DNA from: Paragyromitra xinjiangensis
Lineage: Eukaryota > Ascomycota > Pezizomycetes > Pezizales > Discinaceae
Length of the DNA: 64,000 nt
Direction of reading: 5' to 3'
Assembly: GCA_038503065.1 (NCBI GenBank)
Contig: JBCAMK010000007.1
Coordinates: 124,001-188,000, forward strand
The notes below the pieces were generated by a model. It was not told the origin of the DNA. It made no database searches and saw nothing but the letters and a program-made list of their open reading frames with translations. Position 1 is the stretch's first letter; each line of letters opens with the position of its first letter. Position numbers and translations under genes: made by a program. Below are positions 23,590-36,700 of this stretch, in pieces.

Positions 23590-26525
23590 ATGCTGAAACG
23601 GAACTTCCTTGACGAACCTGCTCCTGCTAATTATGTCGCTGGTCTCGGTCGTGGCGCTACCGGTTTCACTACCCGGTCTGATATTGGACCTGCGCGTGAA
23701 GGGCCATCGGAGGAGGCGATTAAGGCTGCTCTTGCGAGGAGAGCAGAGGCGCTGGGACAGCCGGCGCCGACAGCTTATGTCCGTTACCTCTATTTAACTG
23801 CAGCTGAGAGACATGCTAATTGGATTGGGATCTAGGGAGCAGACAAAAAGAAAGACGACGACGACGATGACGATGACCGATACCAGGACCCCGAGAACGA
23901 GGTGGGATTATTCGCAGGAGGTGCATACGATGAAGACGACGACGAGGCAGACCGGATTTACCAAGCCGTAGACGAAAAGATGGAGAAACGACGGAAATCT
24001 AGAAGGTACATATCCCCCCTCCTCCATCCCACTCCCACGTTCAGAAACGCATGGTTTATCATCATCGTTTATCAGTTATACCGACACCACCTGTCCATTC
24101 TAGGGAAGCCCGCGAAAAGGCAGAACGCGAGGAATACGAGCGTCTCAACCCTAAAATCCAACACCAATTTGCAGACCTCAAACGTGGTCTCGAAACCCTC
24201 ACAGACGATGATTGGGCCAACCTTCCCGAAGTTGGAGATCTTACGGGTCGCAATCGTCGCGCGCGACAAGCAATGCGACAGAAATTCTACCCAACTCCCG
24301 ACTCGGTCCTAGCCAATGCCGCCGGCGGTGGCCAGTTCGAAACCTCCGTTCAAGACGGCGGGGATACCAGTGCCGCTTCCTCCTCTGACACCGCCGATGG
24401 CACAATGACCAACTTCGTCGACATTGGCCGAGCCAAAACCCGTGTCCTTGAAGCCCGTCTCGACCGCTCCTCCAACGACTCCTCAACCGGTGCAACCAAC
24501 ATCGACCCAAAGGGATATCTCACCTCCCTCAACCGCTCCTCGACCCAAACTGCCGAGCAAGTCGGCGACATAAAACGTGTCCGTGAGCTGCTCCAATCCG
24601 TAATCAAGACCAACCCCAAACACGGACCCGGCTGGATCGCCGCAGCCCGTCTCGAAGAGGTAGCCGGCAAGATAGTCCAAGCTCGCACCCTCATCGCTCG
24701 TGGCTACGAACACTGTCCAAAAAACGAAGACGTCTGGCTAGAAGCCATGCGTCTCAATGATGCACCAAACGCAAAGATCATCGTTGCAGACGCAGTCCGA
24801 CATAACCCTAAATCCGTCAAGCTCTGGGTCGAAGCCATGGAACTCGAAGTCGACCTCCGCGCTAAAAAACGCGTCGTCCGTAAAGCCCTCGATATCATCC
24901 CACAGTCCGTCGTGCTCTGGAAAGAAGCCGTAAAACTAGAAGAAGACCCCACAGACGCCAAAATCCTCCTCGCCCGCGCCGTTGAACTCGTTCCACTATC
25001 TGTTGAACTATGGCTCGCACTCGCTCGTCTGGAAACCTTCGAAAATGCTCAAGCAGTATTAAACAAAGCCCGCAAAGCCATTCCTACCTCCCACGAAATC
25101 TGGCTCGCCGCAGCACGTCTCCAAGAGCAACAAGGCAACGCCGGGAAAATCAACGTCATGAAGCGAGCCGTCGCAGCTCTCGCGCGAGCAGAAGCAATGC
25201 CCACGCGCGAGGACTGGATTCGCGAAGCAGAACGCTGCGAGGAAGAAGGCGCTGTTGAAACCTGCCAAGCTATCATCCGCGAAACCCTCGGGTGGCAACT
25301 CGAGGAGGACGACGATCGGAAGAAAATCTGGACTGATGACGCAGAAGGGTGTATCAGCCGTGGTAGATATGAGACTGCCCGTGCTATCTACGCATACGCA
25401 CTCCGCGTCTTTTACACCAAAAAGTCAATCTGGCGGGCCGCAGCAGACCTAGAGAAGAACCACGGTACCAAAGAAGCGCTATGGAACCTCCTCGAGAAGG
25501 CTGTCGAGGCCTGTCCCCAGTCTGAAGTCCTCTGGATGATGCTCGCAAAAGAAAAATGGCAAAACGGGGATATCCACGCCGCACGACTCGTCCTCGCGAA
25601 AGCATTCAAACAAAACCCAAACAACGAAGACATCTGGCTCGCAGCCGTCAAACTCGAAGCCGGAAACGAACAACACGAGTCCGCACGGTACCTCCTCGCC
25701 ACAGCACGCAGTTCCGCCGGCACCGACCGCGTATGGATTAAATCCGTCGCCTTCGAACGCCAACAAGGCGACACCGACGCAGCTCTCTCCCTTGTCAATG
25801 AAGCCCTCCAACTCTACCCCAAAGCCGACAAACTCTGGATGATGAAGGGTCAAATATACGAACACGAACTCTCCAAAATCCCCCCCGCACGCGAAGCCTA
25901 CAACGCCGGGACTAAAGCCTGTCCCCGTTCCGTCCCACTATGGCTTCTCCTCTCACGGCTCGAAGAAAAGGCCGGCGTCCTCGTCCGCGCCCGATCCGTC
26001 CTCGACCGCGCTCGTCTCGCGGTCCCAAAATCCCCCGAGCTCTGGTGCGAAAGCGTTCGTGTTGAGCGACGCGCTGGAAACACCACCCAGGCTAAAAAAC
26101 TCATGTCTCAGGCTCTCCAAGAGTGCCCGCACTCTGGACTCCTCTGGTCGGAGAGTATATGGTATCTAGAAGCGCGAACGCACCGTCGTCCGAGACTCGT
26201 GGAGGCGATTGAAAAGGTTGGTAATGACGCAACATTATATGTTGCTGTTGCGCGCAACTTCTGGGCAGAGCGGAAACTTGCAAAGGCGGCGAGCTGGTTC
26301 GAGAAGGCGATTTTAGTGGATCCCGATAGAGGCGATACGTGGGCGTGGTATTGGAAGTTTTTGGGGATGCATGGGGAGGAAGATAAGAGGGGGGATGTGT
26401 TAGGGAAGTTAGAGATCACGGAGCCAAGACATGGGGAGGTGTGGCAGAGGGTTGCGAAAGATCCGAGGAGGAGGTGGAAGAGCTCAGTGGAGATTTTGGA
26501 GGCTGTTGTTAAGGAGTTGGAGTAG
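23590..26525 (+). CDS. prp6: Pre-mRNA splicing factor Prp6 (Prp1 family)
   Basis: A 926-residue core protein of the U4/U6.U5 tri-snRNP that bridges U5 and U4/U6. Exons are 23590-23778, 23836-24005 and 24104-26525. The PRP1 N-terminal domain includes [20 protein letters not shown], an Asp-run DDDDDDDD and the [19 protein letters not shown] segment. A long array of HAT/TPR-like repeats follows, recognisable by recurrent W-x-x-A-x-x-L-E units ([50 protein letters not shown]). Length and domain order match the family. The first intron uses the rare donor GTCCGT, the same hexamer seen in the ENGase gene. Confidence 0.96.
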
Positions 26526-27978
26526 GTGGGTGGGAGGTGTACGATAGGGTTGGGTTTTTTGTAATGGCTTCATGGGTGGTCACTCGGGGTGGTTTCTTGA
26601 GGTAATAGGATTTATAAATTGAGCTCTGGTGGAGGGTTTTGTGTGGTTGGGTGGCTAGTCTTTGTGTTCTAGCTTTGCGTTGGACTTGCATAATTTGAGA
26701 AATGGTAGATATAATACTATGAAGTACCAGACACTTCCTCATACCCAGTAAATACCGGTAACCACAACCTAACTTGAGAACCACCCAAAATCATAGCCAA
26801 GAGTAGAGGCCCTCGACTACGGATCGCGGGGAGCGGGAGCGAGTATATCACCAATAGAGACCTGCAAAAAAATTGATCATAATACTTGTACGTATCTGAC
26901 AACATTCAATTCTTCGAAAAGTTAATACATGCCTACAGATCAAAATAATACAGTGGAACAGTACTCGCATTCCTAGAAAGAATTGACCGACTTGGCGAAA
27001 TACACCAAAAACACGCATTTTCAACAACAAATAATAAATCTTGTAGTCATTGCATGTACACTAGAAATTGATGAAGTCTAGAGTGCATCTAAATGTATCA
27101 TAATTAAAACTCTCAGGGTAAGTGAGAGTTAAGTGGTGGTGCAAAACAAGACTTGAGAGGGGTCATTCTTGGGTGTTACCAACAAGATCACTACCCCACT
27201 CAACTGCATGATGGTCTGCAGGTAGTACTTCTCACTTTATAGTTGTACTTAAATGATGACATTCTTGTGGATCATGAGTTTCAATAAGAGAAACATGTGC
27301 TTTTGAAGGTGTGATGATAGTTACTGATGGGCGAGATTTTTTCAGATTTGACTGCATATTCAGAGCCAGAGATATATTCATCAGGCATGAATCAAAAAAA
27401 CCCAAAAACATAACAATAACAATAACTATAAGGTCCCTCAGCTACCATGAATAGCACAAGGTATATAAGTTATTTTGGGGGTGGGAACTAATGGTATTAG
27501 TAGGTGGGTGAAAGATGGGTGTATTAGGACACAATAGGCTAAACTGGGGCCAATTTTGATCACTTTGAAAAAAATAGTAGATCAGGAGAATTCCCAAAGC
27601 CCACAATGCATACTACTAAATTCATTTATTTATTGGACATATGATGGGCTGGAAAGCCAAACCTGGGTGTGGTTGCCCTGGTTGCGTTGTCGCGATCGGT
27701 CAATTCTTTTTAGAAATGCGAGTAGGTTCATGTGACTAAAATAATTCTCTAGTAGGGTAGCAGGTTTAATTTTCTACTTGTGCCTACATATTAGTTTAAA
27801 ATACATGTGGGGCCAGCACACAATAACTAAATAAAACCGTGCCTCTAGGAGTATGAGCTTTTTGATGTAACGTCTCGGAGCCTCTTACCCTAATACCATT
27901 ACTCTCCCGACCATTCCCTCCAACCCACTAAACATATTCTTTCCACTATCCCCTTCACCTCCTTTTTATTCCCCCCAC
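26526..27978. other. AT-rich convergent spacer
   Basis: It lies between the 3' ends of prp6 and the minus-strand membrane-protein gene. Only short frames occur. No repeat ends or RNA gene could be supported. Confidence 0.6.
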
Positions 27979-29888
27979 TCATAGGTACTTCTCCCCCTTC
28001 TTTAACCCCACCACCTCTTCCCCCGTCCCAAACCCAGCATGAGCAATCTCCACCCCCGTATCATCCCGCTTCCTCCAAAGCTCACCAAACTTCAATTTCG
28101 TCTTCCTAAGATACCTCGGATACGGATCACCCCCCAAGCACGAGCCATAACTCAACGTATCCAACGTCGGATTCCTAGTCGTCACCAAAACTCTCGAGAA
28201 CGAAACATCACTAGCAATCCCATTCCTCCACAATGCCAGCAGTCCGATAACGAGACAGAATAGAGTAGCCCCCACCGCGATCGAGTAAGACAGGATTAGT
28301 GTCATCCGGGTGTACGCGTACACGAGACGGGTAGTGGTGGCTTTTGTCGTGACGGTGGCTGATAGATCGGTTATGGAGAGAAGGGACAACGTGAGATTGT
28401 GAGAAAGCTCCTCAATAGCGAGATCGAGGTCTTTTTCGAAGTTCACTTGCCATCTCCAATCTAGGTTGTCTTCTCTACTAGTTGGTATTATCGTATTCGC
28501 TAGTCGAGTACTAGTGATTGTTGTATTCGTTGTCAGTATAGTTGGGATGATACTCGTGTAAGCGATCCATCCAAGAAGGATATCGTAAACGCCCTGAACA
28601 AGTGCACGCGACGGCCAAGCGTCATAACCGCCTTGCCCAGCGGCGGAAAAACTCCCTTCGCTGACCGACTCGTTGAGCGGTGAGAGGAGCGTTAGGTTCT
28701 GGATACTGAAGGTAGGACGGCTATCTGTGAATTTGATATTGACAGAGTAAGTTGCGGAGTATGGCGCACATAGGATGTTTTGGATATCGGTTAATTTTCT
28801 AGGAGCGCCTAGAGGAACTGAAGTACCCGCCACAACACGGAGTCGATTTCTAAGCCCCAGTTTACCATCGCTGGATGTCTCGTCAACGGGTTCTAGTGTC
28901 GCGTTGTAGTTGACGCGAGAATACGGCAGGATCCCGTCTGCGTCGGGCTCTGGGTCGAGGAGACCGGCTGCGTCGTCACAGGGTACTTCGGTTTCTACAC
29001 CTGATAACGCTGATGCGCACTTCCCTTGGATTCCCTGGACAGGTTCTTTTTGGCATGAAAGCGTGGGTGCATCGAATTGGATCACATATGTGCAATTGTC
29101 CGTACAAGGTGATGGGATGAGAGCAATGTTCCCGCCGTAAGCTACATTAGCAACAAGAGCCCTGGTTCTAGGACTAACGCCTGTAAATGAGAATTTATCC
29201 GTGGTATTGTCATACTTGTAGTTCAGTAGAGAAGTCGCGAATATATTCCCATTATTAAAGTAGTTCCACCCTGTAACATTGACCTGTCTTACAGGTGTCT
29301 GTGCAGGTGCTAAAGGGAACTCTTTGAATATAACCGTGATAGTAGTCGGAGCCAAAAGCGCAGAGATAGGGAGCAGCCAAGATAAGCCTGCCATGAGTAT
29401 TGAGAGCTTGGCATGGAGGATCATATCAAGATCGAAGAAGAATAGAGGGTTGGTCATGATCCCGAATAGAGCATCGATACCGCCGATTGAGATGGGTTTA
29501 TCGCGAAGTGTACGCCAGATGCCTAGAATAACACTTGGTAAGTGAGGAATTGGACAAGAGTAGCCTAACTTCACCTACGTTGTCGATGGGAAACACCCAC
29601 ACAAGCAGCAAGTAAAGTCTTCACCAAAAATGCTATTCCTGTTCCAGCTAGGATAAACCATCTCTGGTAGATCGCATCGTTATCTATAAGCACCATGTAA
29701 AAGACATCATGTACTATTGCAAGAGCTATCGCAAGTACAAACGTCCCAATCATAAAGGTTGGTGTGCGCCAATGGATCCCCCATCTGTGGTGCTGGCCAT
29801 CAGCACCTGGGACAGGTGAATACTGCGACTCGTTGGAAGCTCGGACTGTAGGCTCTGTTGACTTCACTTCCTCGGAGGGATAACTCAT
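27979..29888 (-). CDS. Fungal multi-pass membrane protein of unknown function
   Basis: A 617-residue protein from two exons, 29888-29579 and 29522-27979, joined in phase 1 to give SHRQRIWRTLRDKPISIGGIDALF across the junction, part of which I recall as conserved in an unnamed fungal family. Hydrophobic segments are near residues 50-70 (TFVLAIALAIVHDVFYMVLI), 75-95 (WFILAGTGIAFLVKTLLAA), about 145-170 (LSILMAGLSWLLPISALLAP) and near the C-terminus (LILSYSIAVGATLFCLVIGLL). Between the third and fourth lies a ~360-residue domain with many Asn-x-Thr/Ser sequons and cysteines, presumably extracytoplasmic. No enzymatic motif is seen. A role in sensing or transport would be speculation. Confidence 0.8.
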
Positions 29889-31592
29889 GTCTGTCGCGCC
29901 CAGGTGGGATTTGGCTCAAATTTAATCCTCGGACATGTAAGAAAGAGATATAAATCCTGCAAAATCACGCGCGAATGAGCTGGACGGGGGGTTTCTAACT
30001 TCGGGTCGAATCAATATGGATACATAATTAGCTTTTGATCTACACGAGAAAGTAATCACGGTTGACAACAGGGCTGTTGATGCTTACGCGCATGCATGGC
30101 GATCCTAGACGAAATTTTTCCTCCAGGGGTAGGTACTAGTAGTAAACCTGGAAACGAAACCTATTTCGTTAGAAACGTTCGGGTCTGGCGAAGAGACGGT
30201 ATTTTCCCAAATAATAAAGCTATAGCAAACGATTAAATAGAACTTGGAATAGCCAATGATGCTCAGCCTCTCACGAAACTTGCTGCGGTGTGCAGCAACC
30301 ACAGGCAGTAGAGATGGGAATGATCCTAGTTGATAGGTGCCGTTCCTAGACCTGTAATACTCTCACTAGCCCGCTGCCAAGCGTCTCTCCTCACTAACTC
30401 CTCCCACCTTTACCAACACGTCCCTCAGATAGACATGTAAGCAATTAGGGGTTTGTTGGGCTGCAAGAAAACAAGCAATGCGCCAAAGCGGCCCATTCCA
30501 CAATCGCTGACCGGGCTCGTAAGCTTAAAGTAAGTTGGAACATAAACAATCGGCCATGCTGCCCTATCAATGGAAAAGTCACTACGCCATATAGTCTGAG
30601 GGAGGCTAGTTCGTCGCCATAAGTGTGTCCCTTCAGGTAGAAAAGCTCACAGGCATGCAATAATATGACATAGCTATAGGCGTGGATGCTTACCGGAAGG
30701 GAAAAACTCCCATCAACGTACACCATGGGCTCCTATCCAGGCTATCTTTCTATCAGAGCCATCAAGCTATAACAAAAGCTGAGACCATAAAAACCTATTA
30801 ACAAAAGGTTGAATTCCACTAATTCTATAACACGAGTTGACGGCCATCTTGGTATCTTCCACGACGAGATGCTTGGTTGATCTAGGCCTGCATTAGCACA
30901 CTTGGGCCAGACACGTTACACCAGGACAAGACAAATGTGTCTTACCGGCGGACCCCAAATATTCATCGGGCCATTGGAATTTGCCGTGCACTCGATCTCA
31001 TGCAACACACCGGAAATCGGCAGAAGACAGCCGGATATGTCACGTTCCAAGATAATTTACGCCAAGACGAATTCGGCCGTGATATGACTGATACCCCCCG
31101 TATACGTACCTAGTCTAGCCAGAGGTTAGCCTTTAAAGACATGCTTATCCCTTGTGTATTGAGCGTGTGGGATTCAACTAACCATAATATAATTGCGGGG
31201 GTTAAAAAAATATCTGGCAAAGATAGCATAGGACCTAGGGCCAACAGGTCAAAAGAGAGGTGATATTGCCAACTGATGGAGCTCACACTTACCACCTATG
31301 AGCTTCTATGGTGAGAATGCGCATTAACTGAGGATAGGCTAAGGGCTTTTCATTCTATTGATTGCAGATTGGGTGGAATTCTACTCTACGCGGATAAGGA
31401 TCACATGGTGTCACTAGAAATTATAATGGTTGCATATCTCATTGGGTGATTGATCAATTCATTAAGTAATCAGGTGCTATACTTAATAGCTACAGAATAC
31501 AGAATACAAAAGCCCACAAACTTCCATCCACAAGCCACTATAGCCACTACTTATCCAAAGCTACCCCGAATATAAGATATCTGAACCCTAAA
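29889..31592. other. Intergenic, no gene seen
   Basis: About 1.7 kb upstream of the membrane-protein gene and downstream of the F-box-like gene. A 51-nt segment at 30279-30329 resembles one at 44372-44423 (see repeat entry). Other frames are short and unsupported. Confidence 0.55.
30279..30329 (+). repeat. Dispersed short repeat, copy A
   Basis: The segment beginning CTTGCTGCG and ending CCTAG aligns to 44372-44423. Most substitutions are C/T or G/A, and there are one or two single-base gaps. It may be a relic of a mutated repeat; two copies alone are weak support. Confidence 0.4.
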
Positions 31593-33173
31593 TTAACCGA
31601 TTCCAAAACCATACTCACCAGGCAGCCTTAGTTTTCTCGTCAGTACCAACGGTACGTCTGAGTTTATTAACTTCTGCGCATTCTGCAACTCAAACAATTC
31701 ATAAAACCCCCTACAACCTTGATAACTTGTAAATGTACAGCGTGTCAATACGAGATCGATACAGTTCTGCGCCCTTTCTATAAAAAAATCCTTCAAACCC
31801 CCCTCCCATGTAAGCTGCATATTCTTCAAGCTTAATTTCGTCAGAATTGGGTAGAATATTTTTTCTCCCCCACCGTAATCTGGGTCTAAGTCATACGTTA
31901 AAGGGTTTCCCGCGTTTCCTATCTCTACGGAATCTTTAACAGCAACCGCAGGGACCCCTGGACGCTGAAAGGTAGCGAACGCGATACTGAGCGACTCTAT
32001 TACACCCGAAAATCCGGCCAGAAAACCGTAAATCCCCCTTTTCACAATTTGTTTCCTCTCATACGGTTGGCTCAGAATGGCTGCTGGTAATGTTATGTTT
32101 AGTGCCCTAATAGTGCCAGGGGAAGTTCTGAAGTGCCACAACGCTAAAGGGCTTCCGACTTGCATCTCCAACAGTTTCGGGAGTCGAGCTTGGTTTCTGA
32201 GCTGAGCTAATTCCTTACGTCGAGTTAGTAGCGATTCCGCAAGTTGAATCAGTTGACCTAGTTGGACGAGTCCTCTTTGTCTCACCACCTCCTGGATTCG
32301 AGTCAATTCCTCATATTGAGCTATCAGGTTAAGTCGGGACATGTTCTCGATCTGGGTCAGTAGAAACTCCTCAGGATAAGCCAATTGTCCGAGTACGGCC
32401 TGCTTCTTGAATCTTGCCACTTCTTCAATTTGGGCTTCTTCTTCGAGTCGACTCAATACTTCGAGCTTGTGTAGTCTGTCGAGCCGGGCTAACAGCCATT
32501 CCTCAAACTGGCAACGGATATATATCAGCGCTTCGTCGACTAATGTCCTACCCCATTCTGCCTCCAGCCTCTCAGGGTAAGCCTTTTCCCAGATCACTTG
32601 ATCTCGGAGACACAAACTATGCATGTTTGGTGTTAAATCGAAAACTCGTTTAAATAAACCATCTGGCTCATCTTCGTTCACATAAAAGTGTTTAAAAACG
32701 CCTCCAAGAATAGGAACCGGCGACCCTACCAAGGAAAACCGCCCTTGGCTATCAAAAAGATTTTCTTCTGGTAATGGGTTTGACGTTGAAGCCCTAACCG
32801 CTCTGCTCCTGCTGTTATTGTAACCATGTTTAAACTCGATTTTCCTCCTTCCATTCCTGACTACAAGTGTGAAGATGACCCTGCGAGCAAATTTTCCTAC
32901 TCTTTGAAGTGCAACCCAACTAGCTGGAGTAAACGGATATTCTCCGCCGAGGTCGAGGGTGATGTGGATTTCACGAAAAAAACGGCTCTCTTCTCTATTT
33001 ACCCATGTTGAAATATCCTTGGAAACAAGACGAAGGGCTAGAAGGGACTTTGTATCGCAGTAGAGAAGGACGAGTCTTCGCGCTTCTCGTTTGGAGTTTA
33101 CGCTGCGTGGATGAAGAGGGCAAGACGCCATGAGTTGTTCAAAGGAGGACGTTCTTGTTCCGTATCTATACAT
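31593..33173 (-). CDS. F-box-like protein
   Basis: A single-exon gene for 526 residues, starting at the first ATG (MYRYGTRTSSFEQLM). Frame is open about 29 codons further upstream but with no ATG. Near residues 40-65, VLLYCDTKSLLALRLVSKDISTWVN matches the second half of an F-box (the L-x-L-V-S-K core), as in many fungal F-box proteins that recruit substrates to SCF ubiquitin ligases. The middle, about residues 230-350, is a heptad-like Leu/Glu/Arg-rich helical region with repeated LTRIQE/LTQIENMSRL-type units. The C-terminal part has degenerate leucine-rich strands (LTKLSLKNMQLTWEGGLKDFF, NCIDLVLTRCTF). The substrate cannot be inferred. Confidence 0.7.
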   Translation of the reverse strand: MYRYGTRTSSFEQLMASCPLHPRSVNSKREARRLVLLYCDTKSLLALRLVSKDISTWVNREESRFFREIHITLDLGGEYPFTPASWVALQRVGKFARRVIFTLVVRNGRRKIEFKHGYNNSRSRAVRASTSNPLPEENLFDSQGRFSLVGSPVPILGGVFKHFYVNEDEPDGLFKRVFDLTPNMHSLCLRDQVIWEKAYPERLEAEWGRTLVDEALIYIRCQFEEWLLARLDRLHKLEVLSRLEEEAQIEEVARFKKQAVLGQLAYPEEFLLTQIENMSRLNLIAQYEELTRIQEVVRQRGLVQLGQLIQLAESLLTRRKELAQLRNQARLPKLLEMQVGSPLALWHFRTSPGTIRALNITLPAAILSQPYERKQIVKRGIYGFLAGFSGVIESLSIAFATFQRPGVPAVAVKDSVEIGNAGNPLTYDLDPDYGGGEKIFYPILTKLSLKNMQLTWEGGLKDFFIERAQNCIDLVLTRCTFTSYQGCRGFYELFELQNAQKLINSDVPLVLTRKLRLPGEYGFGIG

Positions 33174-33794
33174 TGGATTTAACTGCCTTTGGAAATTTTC
33201 AGGCAAGCAATGATATATGATAGTGTGGATGGTGGGGGTCGAGAGTGGGAAAGTCGCCAAATTACGCTTTTATGGGCTGTGCCTACTGAATACGAAATTA
33301 GAAAGAAAAACGATCTAACGGAGGAATAGAATCTGATATTTCTGTCCGCAAAGATATTTAATCCCGCCAGAGAATCATTAGACCTGAGTGTAAATAGTCT
33401 TACTCATAGTATTCCTGTCGTTTTTGTGAGTCTTGATTGCCTATTCAGTTATCACATGGTGTGAATACTGATATTTGCTTAACAGACGCCCCGATTAACA
33501 TAGTGTCTAAGAGATCGTCACTCCTCGCTTTCGGAGCGGGGAGTTGGTGCTCAAAGCGCCAGACTCCCGGAAATGAAATGACAATAATCGAGGAACTCCA
33601 CAAAAGGCTCAGAATATCCTATCTGGCAGGTATCACGATTCACAACACGTCTCTTCTTCTCTCATGTATACCACTCACACCTTCTCGGTCGCTTTGTGGG
33701 TTCCAGGGCCTATGGCCAAAATCAGATTTCCATATCCTATGGAAGGAACCGAACTTATATTGGGATTATAGAATACAGAAGGAACCTAAATTTG
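33174..33794. other. Spacer between F-box-like and helicase genes
   Basis: It holds the promoter of the F-box-like gene and the 3' flank of the helicase. A 150-codon plus-strand frame at 33437-33889 runs antisense into the last helicase exon and has no recognisable domain. Confidence 0.6.
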
Positions 33795-36700
33795 TTATAC
33801 TCTCTGATACACCAAATAAAATATCTCAACCCATTTTTTTTGATTATCGGAAAGCTCTTTCCCTGGTGCGCGGAAGGAGCGATTTGTAATATCCTTCAGC
33901 CGACTGCGGAGAACCTTTAGAGCTATCATGCTTTTCCAATCTTGAAATGCAAATCGAACACGATTGCCGTCAATAATAAGCACACCTGCGTACATCTAGT
34001 CTCCTGTCAACACATTGACACTACTTCAAAAAGATTGATTTTAGTTAATACTCACTCTAAAATCCACATCTCCGCACAACAAAGCAATGGTTATCTCATC
34101 GACATGACTTGTCTCGTGGGCGTAGGATCTAATACATCAGCTTTCTTCCTACATGATACAGGGGGTTTGACTTACTTGTTTGACTGCATGATCGTATAAT
34201 ACGCTAGCCATTTGCTCTTTGTGATTTTATTCACCGAATTGGGATGTACAGCAATATTTTGATTATTGATGACATTTCTCCATCCCTTCCCATACCTCAT
34301 CAGCAGTTTTGGATAGAAACCTGCTGCAATAGCTGCACTAACAATAGAATCATTCTCGCTACTATGATTCACAGATTGAGGTACTACGAAAAAGTTGCGG
34401 CGACGGTATGTGGCGAATCGGCACCGATTAAGATAGCTTCTCTCGTCAGGTGTGAGACTAAGAAATCCAGCGTCAATAACAGCAACTACGAGCTGCTGCT
34501 TCAATTCTTCGATTCCGGATAGAGTCCGCCCACTAAGGTAATTTCTACGGCAAAAATCGGCTTCCGTGATATTGTTACCTTGACAGACTCGTCTCCATGA
34601 AGAATACGCATTCCATCCAGTAAGCAAATCGGAATCGCCTGCAAAACTTCAGCTCTGTCTATTTCTGTAATCAGGAGACCCATACCTCTCTTGAATAAGA
34701 ACCTCGCGGCATCCGCCTCTCCCCGGTATCCCATTGGAGTAATAAAAGGAGACCTCGATGATGACAGTAACGCCGCAATAGTAACCGCTGCGTCTAAACA
34801 GCCATATATGCAGCCATATAGCACTAATTTGCCGAGATAAACGTCAAGAGGTAGCCTAGCAAGTTGGCGACCCAGCGGTGTGAGTTCTTCCGTTGTAGTC
34901 AAAGCTTTTGCCTACTAAGCGTCAGTAATATTACGCTTTCGGCGACCTTATCCAATAGCACACCTCAACCAACGAATCAATTGCTCTTCTGATATTCTTA
35001 GGTAGTGGAGCATCAAGTGCCTGTGAAAGGACTTGTTCAATACTTCCAAGCTTGCAAATCTTGACTCTAAGTGCGAGATCCTGTAGCGATAACCTCATCA
35101 TCTCAGGTGTTTGTTGATCCGCCATCTGCTCAAAAAGTCAGCGACTCATCCCCACCTGCCCCGGAGGCCACACACCCATTGATCATGCCGATCCTTCGTG
35201 AATAGATGAAAACACAATCCCTCCTGTACTCTTCCAGCCCTTCCTCTCCTTTGTTTCGCGTTTGCCCTACTCACAAAGGTTTCTACTAATCTGCTAAGTT
35301 GTCTCCTTTCGTCGAACCTCATTTCTTTGTGCTTTCCGGAGTCGATGACACAAGTAACATCCGGAATCGTGATCCCGGTCTCGGCAATATTTGTGGCAAT
35401 CACGATCTTCCTCATTCCCCTAGGCGGCACCAAGAATGCCGCTTCCTGGTCTTCGCTTGCGATGGTCGAGTGAAGCGGGTAGACCAACCATCCCCCATCT
35501 CTCTTGTTTGAGCCAAAAGCCGGGTGCACTGATAAGAGATCGTTCAATCTTCTAATCTCGCCTATGCCGGGAAGGAAAATGAGGATTGCTTTGGAAAAGA
35601 CCATATATTCAGACGAGAATGCAATGGTTTCAAGCAATCGAACAATAAGTTCATACGGTATCTCATATGGATTCAAGCGAGACAGTGCGTTTTTTGTTTC
35701 CTGTGAGTAGTTTGCAAGGTTTGACGTATTGGTAGCAATCGCTCTGTCATTTTCAATCTCGACATCGTTGTCATCTGCCCAGTCATTATGATTTCGAGAA
35801 GCTCGAGCGTCTTCTTCGACTTTAAAACCGGTGACCTGAATTGCATCTTCGAGGTATTGGGTTCTAACGGGAAACGTCCGACCAGGAACGTTCATCACAG
35901 GAGCGCCATCGAGATATTTCGAGAACTTGTCTGCGTCGACAGTGGCGGACATAAGAATAACCCTATAAACGGTAAGAAAACGAATATTATCGAGGTAGGG
36001 TTTGCAACATACTTCAAGTTTTTTCTCTGCAGCAGGAGTTTCTTCAAAACAATCATCAAGAAGTCACTGTCAATGCTCCGCTCGTGAACCTCATCCAAGA
36101 TCAAATGCGTCACCTCTTCCAATTCTGGTGATCTCTCAAGCATACGCATGACGATGCCCTAACAACATCCATTAGTCTTTTGGCAAATGAATAGCATTAC
36201 CATAAGTCTTACGGTAGTAGCATAGACCAATCTTGTGCCTGTGTGCATGTTACTTTCTAATCTGATGGCATATCCTATCAACGAATTTTTTCCACCAAGG
36301 TCGGTTTTCCGTTCTCCAAGCTCTTCAGATACACGGCGGGCGAGAGATATTGCTGATATTCTTCGAGGCTGTTGAGGATTAGCATTAGGGCTAAAAAGGA
36401 CACAGAGAGGAATAATACTTGAGTGCAGTAAACCCTACATGGTCTTCCTTGCGAAAGTTCGTGTTCTAGGATAAAAGCAGGGGTTTGTGTACTCTTCCCA
36501 CTAATGTAAAATTAACAATAATTCCAGAATAAATGGATGCAGAATTCTGAATACCATCCTGTCTCGCCACAAATAATTACCACCTGTTCTCGTTCAACAG
36601 CCGCAAGCACCTTATCCTTGAATCCCCACATTGGCAATTGCTGTCTCCCTTTCAGCATATGTAAATATTCGGGTGTACTTATCTTATGTTGCCAACTCTC

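Noticed and set aside
33437..33889. 150-codon plus-strand frame
   Set aside because: It overlaps the last helicase exon in antisense, lacks any recognisable domain, and its amino-acid composition looks random.
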